This document shows, one piece after another, positions 10,701-20,494 of a DNA stretch of 38,910 nucleotides. The notes beneath the pieces are model-generated. The model was given only the letters and a program-made list of their open reading frames with translations, did no database searches and was not told where the DNA came from. Each line of letters begins with the position of its first letter. Position 1 is the first letter of the stretch. This stretch comes from Polychytrium aggregatum (Eukaryota; Chytridiomycota; Chytridiomycetes; Polychytriales): assembly GCF_025602895.1 (NCBI RefSeq), contig NW_026516458.1, positions 1 through 38,910 of the forward strand, written 5' to 3'. Position numbers and translations under genes: made by a program.

Positions 10701-11624
10701 ACGGTCTTCCAGACGATATCGTCTCAGACCGAGGATCTACCTTTGCCTCCAAGTTCTTCCAAGCCGTCCTGACCCGCCTCAAGATCAAGCACAAGATGTC
10801 GACTGCCTTCCATCCGCAGACCGACGGCCAGACCGAGCGGGTCAACGCCATCCTCGAGCAGTACCTCCGCTGCTTCATCAACTTCCAGCAAGACGACTGG
10901 GCCCAGCTTCTCCCCCACGCCGAGTTCACCTACAACAACACCTCTCAAGCAACCCTCGGCTGCTCTCCCCTTCTTTGCCTACACCGGCTACCACCCTCGT
11001 TTTTCCGTCGCCCTTCCCCGCACCACCAAGAATGCCTCCGTCGCCGACGATCAAGCCCGAGCCATTCACTCCCTCCACGATGAACTCAAGTTCAACATCG
11101 CCCTTGCCCAGGACTCCCAAGCCAAGTTCTACGACCCCGGCCACTCACCTTCCCCTCCGTTCAAGGTTGGAGACCGAGTCTGGCTCTCCGCCAAGAACAT
11201 CAAGACCCAGCGACCCACGGCCGAGCTCGACCACACCAAGCTTGGGCCGTTCAAGATCGTCGCTCAAGTCGGTTCCCGCGCTTTCAAGTTGGACTTGCCC
11301 TCGTCCATGCGCATTCATCCTGTCTTCCACGTCTCCCTTCTCGAGCCCGCCGCCGACGACAAGATCCCAGGTCGAATCATCCCGCCCCCTCCACCCATCC
11401 AAGTCGACGGCCACGACGAATGGGAAGTCGAACAGATCCTGGACTCCAGGCTGTTCCGAGGTAAGCTCCAGTATCTTGTGCACTGGCGTGGCTACACGGT
11501 GATGGATTGCACCTGGGAGCCCGCCAGCAATCTTGCACATTGTCCGGAGCCTGTCGCTGCCTACCACTCCTCTCATCCCTCGAAGCCTGGCCCTCTCGGG
11601 GCTCGGGCCTTGAGAGGGGGGTAG
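7723..11624 (+). pseudogene. pol: Gyp-B Pol polyprotein with chromodomain, two +1 frameshifts
   Basis: Lies in the -1 frame relative to gag. Protease has a canonical DTG (7978-7986). A Pro-Ala-Glu-rich linker (about 8299-8512) leads to reverse transcriptase with YLDD (9232-9243) and RNase H with EADAS. Integrase carries HHCC (CHD, GHFG, CDTC), the DDE residues in VDF, SDRG and QTER, a KLGPFKIV GPY/F motif and a C-terminal chromodomain (WEVEQIL...YLVHWRGY...TWEP, about 11420-11560). One extra C at 10324-10325 and one in the CCCC run at 10967-10970 each move the frame by +1; apart from them all domains are readable. The TAG stop abuts the 3' LTR. Both insertions are in C runs, so sequencing error is possible. 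Confidence 0.93.
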
Positions 11625-12206
11625 TGTCATGAACACCCTCAGCCTTTGCCCTCTTCCTTCCTTTACCCTTGCCCTTTCCTTTCTGTTTGCCTGCCTTAGT
11701 GCTTTCCCTTCCTTCTGTTTGTTTGTTTCCCGCGCTGTGCTGCCTTGTTGTCTTACCGCCAGCACGCGCGCTGTCTGTGTTCCGTTCCCGCTTCCTTGCT
11801 GTTGGTCATGGGTTACGCCCACGACGCCGCCTCGACGCCGCCTGACGCCTTGGCGCCGCCATGCCGCCGCCACTGACGCCCGCTGACTCACGGATCCCGA
11901 GTCACGGCCGCCACCTGCTTCCGCTCGCTGCTTCGCCCTCCCCGCCGCTGCTTCGCTCCTGCCCCCTCGCTCTGCAGCGTCGATCCTTGGCGCTCGCATA
12001 AATAGCCCTCCGACCAGCCTCTGTCTTTTGCCTTCGTCTTGCCACTTTGTATTTTTAGTATCCTAAGCCTTGGATCTAGAATAAAACTTTGGCTTCACAC
12101 TTGACACTCTGTGTCCCAGTCCAGTCCCCGCTCCTCTCCCTACGTTCGAGTCTTGTATTAGGACTCTTGCGCACTTCCCTGCTTGCCCCGTTGTCCAGTC
12201 TTGACA
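11625..12206 (+). repeat. Gyp-B 3' LTR, 582 bp
   Basis: Same sequence as the 5' LTR apart from one substitution (CTTTACAC versus CTTCACAC) and one extra T. The polypurine tract GAGAGGGGGG lies immediately upstream within the last pol codons. It is followed by GTTGC (12207-12211), the right target duplication. Confidence 0.94.
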
Positions 12207-12211
12207 GTTGC

Positions 12212-12284
12212 CCGTCCTCCTGTTACCTCGACAGCTGGATTAGACTCTCCTCCTCGCCCGTTCGTTACATCAGAATCCTCTTCC
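12212..12284 (+). repeat. Gyp-E2 LTR end, primer site and leader, second segment
   Basis: Continuation of the E2 LTR after Gyp-B, ending ACA at 12269. Two bases later AGAATCCTCTT (12272-12282) is the exact complement of 5751-5761. The gag ATG follows two bases after the primer site. The same 2-nt gap occurs in Gyp-A, B, E and F. Confidence 0.72.
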
Positions 12285-12364
12285 ATGTCGGATCCAATCG
12301 TCCGACTCCCTGACCCGTTCGATGGTAACCGCCGTCACCTCCGAATTTTCTTGACCAAGATGAA
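12285..12364 (+). pseudogene. gag: Gyp-E2 Gag, N-terminal fragment cut by Gyp-C
   Basis: The first 26 codons encode a protein beginning [14 protein letters not shown], nearly the same as Gyp-E Gag ([14 protein letters not shown] at 29248). The reading ends where the Gyp-C LTR begins at 12365; the rest of the E2 element would lie beyond Gyp-C, outside this window. The last five bases, ATGAA (12360-12364), are the presumed left target duplication of Gyp-C. E2 is the oldest visible layer of the nest. Confidence 0.85.
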
Positions 12365-12660
12365 TGTAACGGGCACGCGGACAGGGAGCTCCGGGGCGAC
12401 CCGGAAGGCATCCCGATGGGGCTTAGCCAGCGCCAAGGAGCTGTCATGGATGTAATGGACAATGAGCACAGGGATAGCGACGTGGTCGAACTAAGGTTGA
12501 AGTCACATGATGTAGGGTGTCGAAGTAATGGATATGGAAATGGGTGCGCGCTGTTGTGTGACCCAACACGCGCCAACGGCCCCCACCACCAGGCATAAAA
12601 GGCGGCTGCTCGCCCCGCCTCGATGGAGGGGGCAACGGAAATAAAAGAGGTATGTCTACA
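12365..12660 (+). repeat. Gyp-C 5' LTR, about 296 bp
   Basis: Starts TGTAACGGG and ends GTCTACA, giving a TGTA...TACA inverted repeat. CATAAAA (12594-12600) and AATAAA (12640-12645) are the probable promoter and polyadenylation signals. An imperfect inverted repeat (GCGCGCTGTTG / CAACACGCGC) lies just upstream of the TATA-like box. The partner LTR is off-window, so the right end could be off by a few bases. Confidence 0.75.
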
Positions 12661-12665
12661 TCATA

Positions 12666-12677
12666 TGGTAGCATCGG
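12666..12677 (+). other. Gyp-C primer binding site, initiator tRNA-Met type
   Basis: TGGTAGCATCGG, five bases after the LTR. It is identical to the site that abuts the Gyp-D LTRs although the elements are otherwise dissimilar. The implied tRNA end, CCGATGCTACCA, gives U72, A73 and CCA, which fits the A1-U72 pair of eukaryotic initiator tRNA. The tRNA identity is inferred. Confidence 0.75.
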
Positions 12678-12703
12678 TCTAACATATCCCCGACCTCTAG
12701 ATT

Positions 12704-12925
12704 CCTGTCTGCTCTGGCTTGCTGCCCGAGCTCGCCCGTCCCGCCTGGCTCCCCGCCGAGCCCTCCTGCCTTCGCAAGCGTTTTCTGTCTGCTCTGGCCT
12801 GCTGCCTGAGTTATCTTGTCTCGCCTGGCTCCCCACTGAGCCCGCCTGCCCTCGCAAGTCTTTCCTGTCTGCTCTGGCCCGCTGCCTGAGCTGTTTCGTC
12901 CCGCTTGGCCCTCTCTTGAACCTCG
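12704..12925 (+). repeat. Gyp-C leader tandem repeat, 80-bp period, nearly three units
   Basis: Units start at 12704, 12784 and 12864, each with TCTGTCTGCTCTGG or CCTGTCTGCTCTGG, then GCTGCC, a CGCCTGGCTCCCC block and, in the first two, CCTTCGCAAG or CCTCGCAAG. The third unit is shorter. The repeats lie between primer site and gag ATG; the role is unknown, perhaps packaging or structure. The rest of 12678-12961 shows nothing else recognisable. Confidence 0.85.
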
Positions 12926-12961
12926 GTCCATCCGGAGACCACTGGCAAACCTCAACCGAGG

Positions 12962-15240
12962 ATGAATGTCGCTCCTGTTTCTTTCGAAGACCTTGTTCGC
13001 GGAGCCTGGAAGGACTACGTCACCGTTGACGGGGCCCTCAATAGCCATGCCGGAGCCCTTCTCCCAGAGCAACAGGAGCTCATATTGACGTATGCTGCTC
13101 AACACATGAACCGCAAGCCACAATCTAGCCCGCCTTGCCAGAATGAATTGACTGCCAAGGTGACCTTCCTCAAGAAACTCGAGGCAGCCGTCCCCCCTTT
13201 CAAGGGCAACAGGGACGCAGCGACCGTGAATGCCTTCCTTATTGCCCTCGATGAAGTCTTCACCTTCGCAGGGGATTATTACGAGGGGGCTGTTCAAGTC
13301 AGATTGGCTGCTACCTTTTTCCAGGAGAAGGCCCACACCTGGTGGTTCTCGGCCCACAACTCAGGACTTCGGGCGTCCCTGGCTTCGTGGGCCATGCTCC
13401 GAGCAACGTTGGTGAACACCTTCATTCCGTCTGACTCGGCGTCGAAAGCCGAACAGGAGCTCAAGTCTCTCTCACAGTCAAAGAAATTCCGGAACCTTGC
13501 CAACTACATTGACAGATTCTTGGAGCTCTCGGCTGCGGCCACGAAGCTAACAACGTTCTCCAAGACCGGTTACTTCGTGGAAGGACTGCATGAGACCTTG
13601 CGTCCGTATGTCCAGATGCTCCACAATTATGAGACGGAGCTTAGAGAGGACATCCCCGCCTTGATCACGGAGACCTTGCGACTGGGAATGATCTGGGACC
13701 GCCAGGCAACTCCGGCGGTCCAGCCCCCAAGCCTACTTCCTCAAGTGATCCCAATGGATGTAGATGCCGTCCAGAGGGGTCACCGATCCGGGGGACCCCA
13801 TCTCTCGGCCCGTGAGCGAGACTACCTCCGAGCGAATGATGGCTGTTTCTATTGCAGAAGAATCAATGCCGGACACATCGCGGCCCGATGCCCTGAAAAG
13901 GAGAAGGAGAAGCATCGCAGAAGACTGCCAGTCCGCCAAGTCACTGTGGAATCCGACGAAAAGAAGGGTGCCTCGGCTACGACCAGTTACCGCCAATTGC
14001 AATCCCAACCCACGGACGGGGAAGAGTCTCGCCACAGAGGATTGCACACTCCAGAGTATGTACCGCTACGGTTGGCACCGGCTGGGAGCGCACACCCAAG
14101 ACTAACGGACGCCTCTCTTCCAGGCCTTAATTGTACAGCCGAAGGAGAGAAGGACGATAGTCTTGGGGGTGGTGCAAACAGTATCGGGGTTCACGTCAGT
14201 GGTGCATGCAATGGAGGTGCTTATGCCTGTGAAATAGAGACACTTCCCGAATCCATCAACTTATCAGCCGTGTGGGAAGACGGAAATACGAGTGATACAC
14301 AGGAAGCCATGCGAGCGGTGGCAGACAATGCATGCTTCCACTTCGCCGACGCTGCTGGAGGACCCAAGGGTGTCCAACAGAAGATCAAATTCCTGAGAGA
14401 CTCTGGCGCAAAAGGGAACGTCCTCAAGGAATCTCTGGCCCGAAAGCTCGGATGCATTATGACCCCGTGCGATATCCAACTCCGATTTGCAGACGACCGC
14501 ACGGCCATCTCGACCCACGCGACAGTTATCCACTTCCGATGTGGATCGTATTCCAGACTAGTGAATTGTGTGGTTGCTGACATCAGGGATGATCTTATCC
14601 TTGGCAATCCGTTCGACGATGAGGTTAGGATTATCGACCAGAAGGTGGAGCGAGGGTGCACAACCATTCGCTTCGTCGATCGCCAACAGCGAAGCCACCG
14701 ATGGACCAGCCTGCCGGCGACGGCGACAACTGCCAACGGTATAGTGATCGAGAGTGTGACATTCAAGCAGCTTCAAGAGTCGCTGAAGGAAGAAGCAGTG
14801 CAGGTCGGATTGGTGTTGGTGAGTCAGGCTTCAATCCAGTCTGTGCCCATCAACCGAAACCCGAACGACAAATCCCTGTCGGAACAAAACGAAGAATACC
14901 TGGCCAGACTTCCTCCGATTATTCGCAAAGTTCTGGAAAAGTACATGGACGTGTTTGAAGAGCCAAAGGGCCTGCCCCCACAACGGCCCGAAGATCAAAG
15001 GATTGAGTTGATAGATTCGAGAAAACCTCCACCATACCGACCAATCTTCCACCTGAGTCCACAAGAGCTTGAGGTGCTGAAAGCAAAGCTCAACGAACTG
15101 TTAGAGAAGGGACACATCCGGCCATCCACCTCCAACTACGGTGCACCGGTGCTATTCGTCAAGAAAAGCGATGGCACTCTCCGAATGTGTGTGGATTATC
15201 GAGCCCTCAATGCAAACACTGTCAAAAACAGGACACCTCT
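12962..15240 (+). CDS. gag-pol: Gyp-C Gag-Pol, segment 1: Gag, protease, start of reverse transcriptase
   Basis: Begins at the ATG at 12962. The capsid-like region has WWFSAHNS and later PMDVDA. The knuckle [16 protein letters not shown] has six rather than four residues before the histidine. Protease has DSGA (14399-14407). Reverse transcriptase begins with the LPPQRPEDQ and [19 protein letters not shown] blocks and stops at 15240 where Gyp-D1 enters. Unlike the other families, gag and pol share one frame with no stop between them, so Pol would be released by processing, not frameshifting. The frame resumes at 20965 without loss. The last five bases, CCTCT, are the D1 target duplication. Confidence 0.92.
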
Positions 15241-15706
15241 TGTCAGATCACGGGATCAAGAGGAGATCAAAAGAAAAAGATAGAGAAGGGTTTTATTGAT
15301 CTTAGCGAGGCTAGGATCTAGAGTCAAGTGTGTCTGGGGTCGAAGGTGATGACCAGAAACATGAGCGGGTGAAGGCGGGCTATTTATCTGTCTGGCGGTC
15401 CCGGAGGCGAAGCCTGCCGCAGCGGGGGCGAAGCAGCGGAGGCGGCGGGACAGCAGCCAGGCAGCAACGGCTAACCGGAGAAACATGTGAAAGTCTGACA
15501 AATGCTCGGTGGCTGACAAATGCGGGTGACACAGCGTCTGACTAATGCATGGTCGATGACAAATGCAGGGAAAACAGAGCGGCGTGTGCAACATGAGAGC
15601 AAGGAAAAAGGAAAGGCGTCACAGGACAAAGGAAAAGGAAAGTGTGCGACGCAAACAGTGACACAAGTGCGACGGTGCAGCTAGGCGGGCAGAGCGATCT
15701 GTGACA
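15241..15706 (-). repeat. Gyp-D1 3' LTR, 466 bp, with polypurine tract alongside
   Basis: TGTCA...TGACA on the minus strand. The polypurine tract GGGGGGGA (minus, 15714-15707) lies directly upstream. Between it and the pol stop is an 8-bp inverted repeat, AAAAATTG...CAATTTTT, also present in D2 and D3. Unlike D2, this LTR lacks the 25-bp duplication. Confidence 0.95.
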
Positions 15707-15740
15707 TCCCCCCCAGAAAAATTGTGCTCAAGTCAAACCA

Positions 15741-18700
15741 TCAATTTTTCGATCCCGAGTTGCGTTGCACTTGTGCTTGGCAAAGGTCGATCAGTGTGTC
15801 CATTTCCGGAAGGTTGCGGTTGCGGCTGAGGAAGTCGTGGATATCTGCGAGTCCTCCATCCAAGAGTTCGGCCAGTGGTGCCCACGAGTCGTAAGATGGG
15901 TCGTATCCCTGCCAGCGGAGCAAGAACTCGTGTCGATATCCAGGAAGTCGACGTCGTCGGTTGATCCTGTGTCCAATGATCGCTTCGAACACTGATTCGT
16001 CGTTGTGGTTGGGTCCGGGTTCATCAAACACAAGTTGGTCGGTCGATGGTGTGTTGTAGGGGACGAGGGCGGAAGCGGGGAGTTCGGTTGTAAATCGGAG
16101 GGTCCTCGGGAGTCGAAGTCGATATCCAGTCGTTCCGATCTTCTCGATGATCTTGAAGGGTCCCAAGTACGGCATCCGCATCTTGGAGGGTGTGACGTCG
16201 TCCGTGCTGAAGTGATACGCGGTCGTGTCGATCAGGACTTGGTCGCCAATGTCGTAGCTGATATCGCGTCGATGTCGGTTGGCGTAGTACAGGGCCCGGT
16301 CCTGGGCCTTGCCGATGTTGTCCGAGACCAAGTCCAGAGTCGCTTGCATCTCCTCGATCGACTGTGCTGCAGGGTTGGACTCGGCGATGATGTCGGTGTT
16401 GGCAGGAGTGCGAGGATGCTGACCGTGCATCAGGAAGAAGGGCGAATGTCCAGTCGAAGCTGAGCTGTGTGAGTTGAGCGCGAACTGGATGTATGGCACT
16501 TGATCGATCCAGCGGGAGCCGAGGGCCAGAGTCGAACAGCGGATGGCCTCGGCGACGGTTGCCACAAAGCGTTCGACTTGTCCGGCGGCCTCGTGGTGGT
16601 GGGCAAAGGCGATCCGGAGTTCGGTCTTGAGCAGAGTGTTAAGTCCTGTCCAGAAGGCCGACCGGAAGCGTGTGTCGTGATCCGAGATGAAAGTGCCGGC
16701 GAGTCCAAAGTGCACAAAGACATCGCGGAAGTACTGGCGGGCGACGTCTTCGGCCGAGTCGGTCTTGTTGCCAGGAACCAGGACGACGTACTTGGTGAGG
16801 GAGTCGACAAAGATCGTGATCGAGTTGAAGGTGCGTCCCGAGAGTGAGTCCGTGACAGGCGGGAGTCCGAGGATGAAGTCGAGGGCGACAGTGTCCATCT
16901 TGCGGGTGGCCACAGGGATCCGGGAGAAGTGACCGTATGCTTGTTGTCGTCGGATCTTGGCTCGCTGGCAGATGTCGCAGTGCGAGACCCACTCGGCAAT
17001 GTCCTTGGACATGGCGGGCCAGTAGTAGTGTGTCGAGATGGCCTTGTAGAGCGTGTTGGTGCCGGGGTGAGCTGCACAGACAGAGTCGTGGTGGTCCTTG
17101 ATGATCGAGATGCGGAGGTCCTTGCCGGGGATGCAGATGCGGGTCGAGTCGAAGTAGAGAATCCCGTGTCGAAGTGAGAAGCGGTGCAGCTGTGCCTTCA
17201 TCCACGGCTTGAGTCCGTCGGTCGAGTTGTCGCGGAGGACCGAGATCAGTGCTGACAGGATCGGGTCGGAGCTGTACTGAGTGCGGATGGTGTCCAAGAG
17301 ATCGTCGGGCGAGGGTCCGAGGTTGACAATCGCGTTGATGATCGAGACTTGGACGGCCTTGGAGATGGCTGTCGGTGTGCGCGAGAGCACGTCGGCGACC
17401 TTGTTCCACGAGCCGGGGATCCACTGGATCTCGAGGTCAAAGTCCAGCATCGTGTCGATGGCTCGCTGTTGGCGCTTGTTGAGGGTCTTGGAGTCGAGGA
17501 TGTGCTTGAGCGCCTTCTGGTCGGTGTGGAGGAAGACTTTGCGGCCGACGAGGTAGTTCTTGAACTTGTCGAGGTGGCGGGTGATCGACAGCAGCTCGCC
17601 GTTGTAGGGCGAGTAGTTGAGTTCGGATCCGTGCAGTTTCTGCGAGTTGAAAGCGATGGGGCGCACCGTGCCGGATCCGTCCATGTCCTGCCCGATCCAT
17701 CCACCAATCGATGCGCTTGACTCGGACCAGTCGGTGAAGAGGTGAATGTCCTTGTCCGGGTTGACCATGTGCAGCGACTGAGGCGAGAGCAACTTGAGCT
17801 GCTCGAAGGCGGCGATGGCGTTGTCGTCCCAGACGACGGACTTGGTCGAGTTGGCGGAGCGGGTGGTGATCAGAGTCGAGAGTGGACCGGCGAGGGCAGC
17901 GTAGCCAGGGACAAAGCTCATGATGGTGTTGGTCAAGCCGAGGAAGCTGCGGAGTTCGTGTTCGGTCGTTGGTCGCGGGTAGTTCTTGATGGCGTCGATG
18001 CGCGAGGGATGCACTTGGATGCGTCCTTCGCCGATGATGAAGCCGAGATAGGTGACGGTCGAGTTGAAGAACGAACACTTCTCGGGTCGGATCTTGAAGC
18101 CGTGTCGGTGGATCTTGTCGAGGACCAGTTCGATGTGGCGGATGTGCTGGTCCTCGTCCTCGGATGCGATCAGGATGTCGTCGATGTAGACGAACACAAA
18201 GTCGTCGATGAACTCGCGGAAGATGTCGTTCATCGCGGCTTGGAACACGGAGGGACTGTTGGCGAGGCCGAAGGGCATCACAAGCCACTCAAAGTGGCCG
18301 TACTTGGTCCTGAAGGCCGTCTTGGGGGTGTCGGCGTCGGCAATGCGGATCTGGTGGAATCCGCGTTGCAAGTCGAGCTTGGAGAAGACACGGCACTTGG
18401 ACAGGCGGTCGATGATCTCGCGCATGTTGGGCAGCGCGGTGCGGTCCTTGACGGTGATCTTGTTGAGGGCGCGGAAGTCAAAGACGAGTCGGAACTTGTC
18501 GCCCTGCTTGACCCAGAAGATCGGTGCGCCGAAGGGCGAGACGGACTTGCGGATGTGGCCGATCCGGAGCAATCGGTCGAGTTCGTCTTTGAGACGAGCG
18601 AGTTCTTCGGCCGACATTTGGTAGAGCGACGACCAGGTTGGCTTGGCAGAGTCGTCGAGTCGGATGTTCATGTCGATGCCGGGTCGGTGAGGCGGGAGTT

Positions 18701-19550
18701 CCTTGAGTTCGTTGAAGGCATCGCGGTACTTTGCGATGATGGATCGGTGTTCGGGGGTCAGTGGTTCGAGGACACGGGCAAGTTGGGCAACGGGGTCGTA
18801 GGGTTCAACAGCAACTGTATTCAAGTCACTGCTCAGAGTACAAACATACACGGCGCCGGGAGTCGAAGCCAGTGCGTTGATCTGCTGGGTCGACATGTGG
18901 TACTGGGATCGGAGTTCGAGGGTCGTGAGTGGCATTCCGGTGTCGGGTCGCGATGCCGTCCAAGTGTGGTGCTTCCCGTCGATCGAGAACTTGATTCGGT
19001 TGGAGGGCCAGTCGATCTCGGGGTTGGTCTGGTCGAGCCAGTTCTTGCCGAGGATAACGTCCCAGGTGAGTGGCGCGGTGAAGAGGTTGATGCGGGCGTG
19101 GTAGTCGTGGATGGTGAGGTCGACGGGATCGGTGACGGAGGACGGGAAGGACTTGCCGTTGGGCATCGTGACGGCGTTGGCGGTGGTCTTGGTTCGAAGG
19201 TCGAGGGTCGAGGCGAGGGTCTCGGAGATGTGCGAGTTGGTCGCACCAGGGTCGATGAGGACGGTGATCGGGGAGCCGTTGAGGGTGGCGTCGATCACAA
19301 GCAGTCCCTTGCCGTGGTTGGCGGCAATGCGGTGGGGTTCGTCGATGAGAGAGTTGATCAGGTGAGGTCCGGTGGCGAGAGTCAATAGTTCAGCGTCGGG
19401 GGTCGGAGTCGGATGGCGGCAACTCGCCGGGTCCTTCAGAGGTCGTAGTATCCAGGGGTTGCCGCCTCGTCGTTTCCCTGATCTTCGTAGAAGGTGGCCT
19501 GGTCGGCGGTCTCGACGATGGCGTTGATGCGGGGCTGGTTCAAGGGACAC
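15741..19550 (-). CDS. pol: Gyp-D1 Pol polyprotein with chromodomain, intact
   Basis: A 1269-residue open frame; the translated product begins at the frameshift site (19478-19472). Protease has D-P-G at residues 100-102 instead of D-S/T-G. Reverse transcriptase has D393 (KLDLQRG) and YIDD 455-458. RNase H has the full set D607, E652, D677 and D720. Integrase has HHCC (DHHD, AHPG, CDIC) and D891, D957, E993. An LGPFKI GPY/F motif and a C-terminal chromodomain (FLLRWQGYDPSYDSW) follow. It differs from D2 and D3 at scattered residues (for example CTLSS/CALSS, DLEIQ/DLKIQ, VLID/FLID), so it belongs to a distinct sublineage. No frame break was seen. Confidence 0.95.
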   Translation of the reverse strand: MSLEPAPHQRHRRDRRPGHLLRRSGKRRGGNPWILRPLKDPASCRHPTPTPDAELLTLATGPHLINSLIDEPHRIAANHGKGLLVIDATLNGSPITVLIDPGATNSHISETLASTLDLRTKTTANAVTMPNGKSFPSSVTDPVDLTIHDYHARINLFTAPLTWDVILGKNWLDQTNPEIDWPSNRIKFSIDGKHHTWTASRPDTGMPLTTLELRSQYHMSTQQINALASTPGAVYVCTLSSDLNTVAVEPYDPVAQLARVLEPLTPEHRSIIAKYRDAFNELKELPPHRPGIDMNIRLDDSAKPTWSSLYQMSAEELARLKDELDRLLRIGHIRKSVSPFGAPIFWVKQGDKFRLVFDFRALNKITVKDRTALPNMREIIDRLSKCRVFSKLDLQRGFHQIRIADADTPKTAFRTKYGHFEWLVMPFGLANSPSVFQAAMNDIFREFIDDFVFVYIDDILIASEDEDQHIRHIELVLDKIHRHGFKIRPEKCSFFNSTVTYLGFIIGEGRIQVHPSRIDAIKNYPRPTTEHELRSFLGLTNTIMSFVPGYAALAGPLSTLITTRSANSTKSVVWDDNAIAAFEQLKLLSPQSLHMVNPDKDIHLFTDWSESSASIGGWIGQDMDGSGTVRPIAFNSQKLHGSELNYSPYNGELLSITRHLDKFKNYLVGRKVFLHTDQKALKHILDSKTLNKRQQRAIDTMLDFDLEIQWIPGSWNKVADVLSRTPTAISKAVQVSIINAIVNLGPSPDDLLDTIRTQYSSDPILSALISVLRDNSTDGLKPWMKAQLHRFSLRHGILYFDSTRICIPGKDLRISIIKDHHDSVCAAHPGTNTLYKAISTHYYWPAMSKDIAEWVSHCDICQRAKIRRQQAYGHFSRIPVATRKMDTVALDFILGLPPVTDSLSGRTFNSITIFVDSLTKYVVLVPGNKTDSAEDVARQYFRDVFVHFGLAGTFISDHDTRFRSAFWTGLNTLLKTELRIAFAHHHEAAGQVERFVATVAEAIRCSTLALGSRWIDQVPYIQFALNSHSSASTGHSPFFLMHGQHPRTPANTDIIAESNPAAQSIEEMQATLDLVSDNIGKAQDRALYYANRHRRDISYDIGDQVLIDTTAYHFSTDDVTPSKMRMPYLGPFKIIEKIGTTGYRLRLPRTLRFTTELPASALVPYNTPSTDQLVFDEPGPNHNDESVFEAIIGHRINRRRRLPGYRHEFLLRWQGYDPSYDSWAPLAELLDGGLADIHDFLSRNRNLPEMDTLIDLCQAQVQRNSGSKN
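19415..19478 (-). promoter_or_regulatory. Gyp-D1 programmed -1 frameshift signal
   Basis: Minus strand: heptamer G-GGA-AAC (19478-19472), 5-nt spacer, then a 9-bp perfect stem GGCGGCAAC (19466-19458) with GTTGCCGCC (19423-19415) enclosing a 34-nt loop that contains the gag stop. Same as in D2 and D3. Confidence 0.88.
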
Positions 19551-20494
19551 TGCGAGGCGATGTGGCCGAACTTGCGGCAGCGGAAGCAGCCTCCGTTACG
19601 GCGGAGGTACTCCTTCTCGCGGTCGGTGAGCTTCTTGATCGGGCGCATGTCGACGTTGTCGAGGTCCATGGCGTTGGGGTCACGTGCGGGAGGCTGGGTC
19701 GGCTGGAAGGCGGGACGAGGAGGACGGACCATTGGGCGGAACTGCGGCTGACCAGGTGGAGCGCGGAAGAGAGGAGGTCGCTGGAACTGGAGCTCGCGGA
19801 AGGGTTGATCGCGGAACTGAGTGCGAGCGGGCTGCTGCATCAGGGGTTGCGATTGACCCATAATGGACTCGTATCGCTCGGCGAGGGCCATGGCATCTTC
19901 GAGGGTGGCTGTGTTGGAGTCAAGCTTCCATTCGACTTCGATGCGCACCCTGTGCTTGAGCTTGGTGAGGTAGCGCTGCAGGTTCTGGCGGTTGTTGCTG
20001 AAGTGGGGCAGCTCGAGGAGGAGATCGCGGAAGCGAGAGTTGAACTGCTCGACGGAGCCGGTGTGGCGCAGTGCTTCGAACTCATCCTCGGTGGTGCGCA
20101 GCGAGGTGGACGGAAGGAAGGTGTCGCGGACGAGGGACAGGACGGCGGCCGGGGTCAGGTTGTCGAGTTGCTTGCCCTGGGACCAGAGGCGCCACCAGGT
20201 CTTGGCCTTGCCCTTGAGGTTCATGGCGACGGTGGCGACAGCGGTGGCGTCATCGAGACTGTGGAAGGCAATGTACTCGGTCATTGAGAAGACAAACTCG
20301 TCAACGACAGCAGCCTTACGCTCGCCAGTGAAGGCGTCGGGGAGCGGGATCTTGGGACGCTTGAAACCGGGAGGGACCGTGGGGAGATTCGGCTGGGCAG
20401 TCAGGGCGGAGAGGACCAGGGCGCGGTCCTCGAGCGATAGTTGTTCAAGGGCCTGGAGACAGGCATTGACGGCGGGATCGTCCGATGCTACCAT
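19436..20494 (-). CDS. gag: Gyp-D1 Gag structural protein
   Basis: 352 residues. The ATG uses the last base of the LTR (A) and the first two bases of the primer site (TG), so there is no untranslated leader after the LTR and codons 1-4 are the primer site. A capsid-like region (with TWWRLWSQGKQ) is followed by an Arg/Pro/Phe-rich stretch, PNAMDLDNVDMRP and a canonical knuckle CFRCRKFGHIASQC. It differs from D2/D3 by Gln for Pro in RTQFRDQ and RELQFQ. It overlaps pol by 115 bp in the open-frame sense. Confidence 0.93.
   Translation of the reverse strand: MVASDDPAVNACLQALEQLSLEDRALVLSALTAQPNLPTVPPGFKRPKIPLPDAFTGERKAAVVDEFVFSMTEYIAFHSLDDATAVATVAMNLKGKAKTWWRLWSQGKQLDNLTPAAVLSLVRDTFLPSTSLRTTEDEFEALRHTGSVEQFNSRFRDLLLELPHFSNNRQNLQRYLTKLKHRVRIEVEWKLDSNTATLEDAMALAERYESIMGQSQPLMQQPARTQFRDQPFRELQFQRPPLFRAPPGQPQFRPMVRPPRPAFQPTQPPARDPNAMDLDNVDMRPIKKLTDREKEYLRRNGGCFRCRKFGHIASQCPLNQPRINAIVETADQATFYEDQGNDEAATPGYYDL

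Larger units (their letters stand above)
5849..12206 (+). mobile_element. Gyp-B: complete chromodomain Ty3/Gypsy element
   Basis: LTRs at 5849-6429 and 11625-12206 flank gag and pol. The target duplication GTTGC is perfect (5844-5848, 12207-12211). The LTRs differ by one substitution and one single-base indel in about 581 bp, so insertion was recent. It sits in the U5 part of the Gyp-E2 5' LTR. Pol carries two single-base insertions, so this copy is non-autonomous unless those are assembly errors. Confidence 0.96.
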
